Shown: piece after piece, positions 24,531 to 27,466 of the stretch | Layout: the number at the start of each line of letters is the position of its first letter | Numbering within the stretch: the first letter of the stretch is position 1 | The notes under the pieces: model-generated | What the model saw: only the letters and a program-made list of their open reading frames with translations | Database searches by the model: none | What the model was told of the DNA's origin: nothing | Assembly: GCA_964429265.1 (NCBI GenBank) | Contig: CAYSBK010000018.1 | Span: forward strand, 1-27,466 | Source: CAYSBK01 sp964429265 | GTDB lineage: Bacteria; Planctomycetota; Phycisphaerae; Sedimentisphaerales; Anaerobacaceae | DNA length: 27,466 bases | Direction: 5' to 3' | Position numbers and translations under genes: made by a program

Positions 24531-24693
24531 AATGGCAATTAGTGGCAATGAATACAGGTGTGGGTTGTCCCGCGGTTCGTTGATTGCAGCGTGATGTTCC
24601 GACAGGCGGGATAACGTGGGCTTGTTGGCCCTATGCCGGTAGTAAGGTTGCAAAGACGCCCCCGGCGGCCGTGGATGCGTACCAGGGTGCTTG

Positions 24694-24725
24694 TCACTGC
24701 TACGACCCGGCGTGTCGAGGGGTGA
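24694..24725 (+). other. Stem-loop in the region transcribed toward rny
   Basis: TCAC at 24694 and GTGA at 24722 close a hairpin of about 11 pairs with one G-G mismatch, one G-U pair, one bulged A and a seven-base loop. It is one of several short self-complementary segments in this region and does not match any RNA family I know. Confidence 0.35.
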
Positions 24726-25004
24726 GATTAGAGCGGAAGCTGAAGGTGTGCTTACCAGCCAGGCAGAGCCGGTATTTATGATAACAACGCTCGGTCCTGC
24801 GATCGTGAGGTTGCTTTCAAGCTTGACACTGCAAGCCGCACCCGCAACTGCGAGTTCGGCGCACAAGGTATCCGCTCAGGCAAAGTAGCCGACTCAAACA
24901 CGGCCATTTCTTTGGAACTTTCCCGGCGTTCAGGCCCGCGCCTTGTCATCGTTGCGGCAAATACGACTTAGCGTAATTGTTTGGACAGGGCAAGGAAAAT
25001 GGAA

Positions 25005-26579
25005 ATGCTACTGATGCAAATAGGATTAGCCGAGGCGCTGCTGACGGTTATAGCATTTGCGCTGGGCATCGGCCTTGCAATGATAGTAGGGCAGATGGTC
25101 AGAAAAGCAAAGGCCAAGACCGTCGAGCAGGAGTTGCAGCGTCAGCTCGAGGGTGCCAAGAGAGAGGCCGAGAACATAATAAAGTCCGCCCAGATCGAGG
25201 CCGCCGCCGAGGCCATCAAGAAAAAGGAGCAATTTACAGCCGAGGCCAACCAAATTCGGGCCGAGCTGCGCGAGACCGAGACCAGGCTCAGCAAGCGCGA
25301 AGATGTGCTCGAAAAGATGACCGAGCAGCTCGACCAGCGGGAAAAGGCCCTCAACAGGCGCGAACAGGAAATCGAGTCCAGGCTTCACAAGGTCGAACTT
25401 AAGGACAAGCAGCTTTCGAGCCTGCTGGCGCAGCAGAAGAACCAACTGCTGAAGATCACGGCGATGAGTGTTGACGAGGCAAAAGAGCTTCTGCTGAAGC
25501 GTCTGGAGGACGAATGCGAGCACGAGATGTCGGCGTTGATACAGCGCAAGGTCGATCAGGCCAGCGAGGCCGCGGATGAAAAGAGCAGGGAAATCATCAG
25601 CGCCGCCATCCAGCGCTACGCCAGCGAACAGACGTGCGAGGTCACCGTTTCGACGGTTGAAATACCCAATGACGATATGAAAGGTCGGGTTATAGGCAGG
25701 GAAGGTCGAAACATCCGCGCGTTCGAGAAGGCCACGGGCGTCGATGTCATCGTTGACGACACCCCGGGGATGGTCGTTGTCAGTGGGTTCAATCCCGTCA
25801 GGCGCGAAGTCGCGCGCATCGCGATGGAGCGGCTGATCCAGGACGGGCGGATTCATCCGTCGCGGATTGAAGAGGTCGTGGCCCAAACCAAGAAGGAAAT
25901 AAACCAGAAACTGCTGCAGCTCGGCAAGGATGCCTGTGTCGAGGCGAACGTCAGGGGACTCAGCAACAAGGTACTGAGCCTGCTTGGGTCGCTCAATTAC
26001 CGCACCAGTTACGGCCAGAACGTGCTTCGACACAGCGTGGAGGTTGCGTTTCTGTCGCAGGTTATGGCCGACGAGCTGGGCCTTGACGGAGCCATCGCAA
26101 GGCGTGCCGGCCTGCTGCACGATATCGGCAAGGCGCTGGACCACGAAATCGAGGGCAGCCATCCGGCTATCGGTGCGAATTACCTGAAGCGTTTCAATGA
26201 ATCGCCGATAATTCTCAATGCCGTGGCGGCGCATCACGGCGACCTGCCCGCCGACAACCCATACACACCGCTGGTAGCTGCGGCCGATGCGATAAGCGCT
26301 TCGCGCCCGGGCGCCAGGAGAGAAACGCTCGAAAGGTATATCAAGCGACTGGAAAAACTCGAAGAGATCGCCGTCGGATTCGATGGCGTTGAAAACGCTT
26401 ATGCCATACAGGCCGGCAGGGAAATCCGCGTTATCGTTGACGCGGAGAAGGTGGACGATGAATCCGCGGTCAAGATCGCCAGGGACATCGCCAAGAAGGT
26501 AGAAGAGGAGATGACCTATCCGGGCGAGATCCAGGTGACACTGCTGAGGGAGCTGCGCTGCGTCGAGTACGCCAAGTGA
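25005..26579 (+). CDS. rny: Ribonuclease Y
   Basis: This membrane-anchored endoribonuclease starts mRNA decay in many bacteria that lack RNase E. The sequence shows an N-terminal membrane helix (about 8-30), a long Lys/Glu/Gln coiled coil (about 35-190), and a KH RNA-binding domain with GRVIGREGRNIRAFE. The HD phosphohydrolase domain contains LLHDIGKALDHE and, later, AAHHGD. Length, about 524 residues, is normal. I chose the ATG at 25005, which has AAGGA 8 bases upstream; an ATG at 24999 with AGGG 8 bases upstream is nearly as good, and a TTG at 24981 is less likely. The YmdB-family gene follows 31 bp downstream, as in Bacillus. Confidence 0.95.
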   Translation: MLLMQIGLAEALLTVIAFALGIGLAMIVGQMVRKAKAKTVEQELQRQLEGAKREAENIIKSAQIEAAAEAIKKKEQFTAEANQIRAELRETETRLSKREDVLEKMTEQLDQREKALNRREQEIESRLHKVELKDKQLSSLLAQQKNQLLKITAMSVDEAKELLLKRLEDECEHEMSALIQRKVDQASEAADEKSREIISAAIQRYASEQTCEVTVSTVEIPNDDMKGRVIGREGRNIRAFEKATGVDVIVDDTPGMVVVSGFNPVRREVARIAMERLIQDGRIHPSRIEEVVAQTKKEINQKLLQLGKDACVEANVRGLSNKVLSLLGSLNYRTSYGQNVLRHSVEVAFLSQVMADELGLDGAIARRAGLLHDIGKALDHEIEGSHPAIGANYLKRFNESPIILNAVAAHHGDLPADNPYTPLVAAADAISASRPGARRETLERYIKRLEKLEEIAVGFDGVENAYAIQAGREIRVIVDAEKVDDESAVKIARDIAKKVEEEMTYPGEIQVTLLRELRCVEYAK

Positions 26580-26610
26580 TCCGTGGGCGGCCGTCGGCGG
26601 GCTTAAAACT

Positions 26611-27462
26611 ATGGAGCTCAAGATTCTGTGCATTGGTGACGTGGTGGGTCGGCCGGGCCGGCGAATTATCGCCGAGAAGCTCAAGTCCCTGGTCAGGGAC
26701 AGGCAGCTTGACTGCGTTATCGCCAACGCCGAGAATGCCGCCGGTGGTTCCGGGCTGACGCCGCAAATTTACGAGAAAATGCTCCGCTACGGCGTGAACC
26801 TGATAACCCTCGGCGACCACACCTATCGCAAAAAGGACATCGTCAGGACGCTGGAGACGGCCGACAACATCGTGCGGCCGGCCAATTTTTCCGAGCAGGC
26901 CGCCGGCAGGGGTTTCGCCGTTTACAAAACTGCCAGGGGACCGACCGTAGGTGTGATTGCGCTGATCGGCAGGTTGTTTATGAAGCCCGCCGAGAATCCC
27001 TACACCGTGGCCGACAGAATCCTGGCTCAACGGCGAAACGACGCCGACGTTTTTTTCGTCGATTTTCATGCCGAGGCCACCAGCGAGAAGGTTGCGATGG
27101 GCTATCACCTCGACGGGCGGGTGAGCTGCTGCTTCGGCACCCACACGCACGTCGCCACCGCCGACGAGCGAATCCTGCGGGGCGGCACCGCCTACATAAC
27201 CGATATCGGCATGACCGGCGCGCACGACTCGGTGCTCGGCAGAGGCGCCGAAAGCGTCTTGAAATCCTTCCGCACCGGTATGCCCTTTCCCTTTGAAATT
27301 GCCACCGGCGACGTGAAGATGGATGCCATCATCGTCACCGTCGAAAGCAGCACCGGCCGGGCCGAGGCAATCGAACGCGTCAGCATCGCCGCCGACGCCG
27401 AGGACACAACGAACTACGACAGCGACGACGGCAGGCCCGATTACTTCAACAACACGTTTTAG
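26611..27462 (+). CDS. YmdB-family metallophosphoesterase
   Basis: The 283-residue protein belongs to the YmdB/DR1281 phosphodiesterase family, whose Bacillus member hydrolyses 2',3'-cyclic nucleotides and affects biofilm and motility decisions. Metal and active-site residues can be matched to Bacillus YmdB: D10, E41-N42, H70, H153, H178 and H180. The Asn of the usual GNH motif is replaced by Asp69 (LGDHTY). It directly follows rny, an arrangement conserved in several phyla, which suggests a shared role in RNA turnover or signalling. The C-terminus carries about 20 extra acidic residues. No strong ribosome site is seen before the ATG. Confidence 0.92.
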   Translation: MELKILCIGDVVGRPGRRIIAEKLKSLVRDRQLDCVIANAENAAGGSGLTPQIYEKMLRYGVNLITLGDHTYRKKDIVRTLETADNIVRPANFSEQAAGRGFAVYKTARGPTVGVIALIGRLFMKPAENPYTVADRILAQRRNDADVFFVDFHAEATSEKVAMGYHLDGRVSCCFGTHTHVATADERILRGGTAYITDIGMTGAHDSVLGRGAESVLKSFRTGMPFPFEIATGDVKMDAIIVTVESSTGRAEAIERVSIAADAEDTTNYDSDDGRPDYFNNTF

Positions 27463-27466
27463 CCCG

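Larger units (their letters stand above)
24168..25004. other. 837-bp divergent intergenic region before rny
   Basis: No credible gene is seen. From left to right it holds the structured leader of the basic-protein gene, its minus-strand promoter, an 11-bp inverted repeat, a plus-strand promoter, and about 460 bp of partly self-complementary sequence before rny. Short open frames within it (for example 24584-24781 and 24691-24888 on plus, 24348-24866 on minus) have no ribosome site or recognisable composition. Confidence 0.6.

Noticed and set aside
24348..24866. A 172-codon minus-strand frame in the divergent intergenic region
   Set aside because: It runs through both predicted promoters and the inverted repeat, has no ribosome site, and reads as Pro/Ser/Arg-rich random translation.
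24537..24900. Possible RNase P RNA, tmRNA, SRP RNA or 6S RNA
   Set aside because: None of the hallmark sequences is present: no GAGGAAAGUCCGGGC, no ACAGAAUACGGCU, no GGUCAGGUCCGGAAGGAAGCAGCC core, no CCA-ending acceptor, and no complementary ends for 6S. Left as an unexplained structured region.
24985..25004. ACAGGGCAAGG near rny as a c-di-GMP riboswitch core
   Set aside because: It only partly resembles the GEMM core, lacks the paired tetraloop-receptor elements, and doubles as the rny ribosome site.
25026..26726. A 566-codon minus-strand frame across rny
   Set aside because: It is an antisense shadow of rny, whose KH and HD motifs are unambiguous.

Overview
The window is GC-rich, densely packed chromosomal DNA from a Gram-negative-type bacterium. 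The best guess is a planctomycete, possibly Phycisphaerae or Sedimentisphaerales. The reasons are an outer-membrane-type envelope (MlaE/MlaF lipid transport, a lipoprotein MltA, several lipobox proteins), RNase Y followed by a YmdB-type phosphodiesterase, and a divergent PilM-led cluster without ordinary pilNOPQ genes. This taxonomic call is inference; there is no rRNA here. No phage, insertion sequence, CRISPR array, tRNA or rRNA was recognised.

From 114 to 5020, on the minus strand, a probable operon reads: a 75-residue membrane/coiled-coil protein, mlaE, mlaF, then a large FAD/iron-sulfur oxidase. Just upstream is a separately promoted gene for a B12-binding-like protein that lacks the usual ligand residues (5163-5927). 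Then come cimA (citramalate synthase, GTG start, own promoter), a radical SAM protein whose start overlaps the end of mnmG by four bases, mnmG, acpS and a parvulin-like lipoprotein. Upstream of these is a secreted GH51 arabinofuranosidase, all on the minus strand.

From 14512 to 20261 lies a three-gene inner-membrane cluster: a PilM-PilN-like fusion, a one-TM protein in the PilO position, and a 702-residue protein with a Gly/Arg/Tyr/Pro-rich linker. It is divergent from mtaB (plus strand, probably leaderless), and the two directions appear to share one symmetric -10 box. mtaB and mltA converge and overlap by 98 bp.

Upstream of mltA are a small lipoprotein and an exported, extremely basic coiled-coil protein. 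An 837-bp divergent intergenic region follows, with a good sigma-70-like promoter on each strand, a 7+7-bp hairpin in the leader of the basic-protein gene, an 11-bp inverted repeat, and about 460 bp of unexplained, partly structured sequence before rny. The window ends with rny and its YmdB-family partner, in the order also seen in Bacillus.

Most genes are housekeeping. The less ordinary items are the PilM-PilN-like fusion cluster, the ligand-less B12-like protein, the exported basic protein with its structured leader, the long region before rny, and the radical SAM protein coupled to mnmG.
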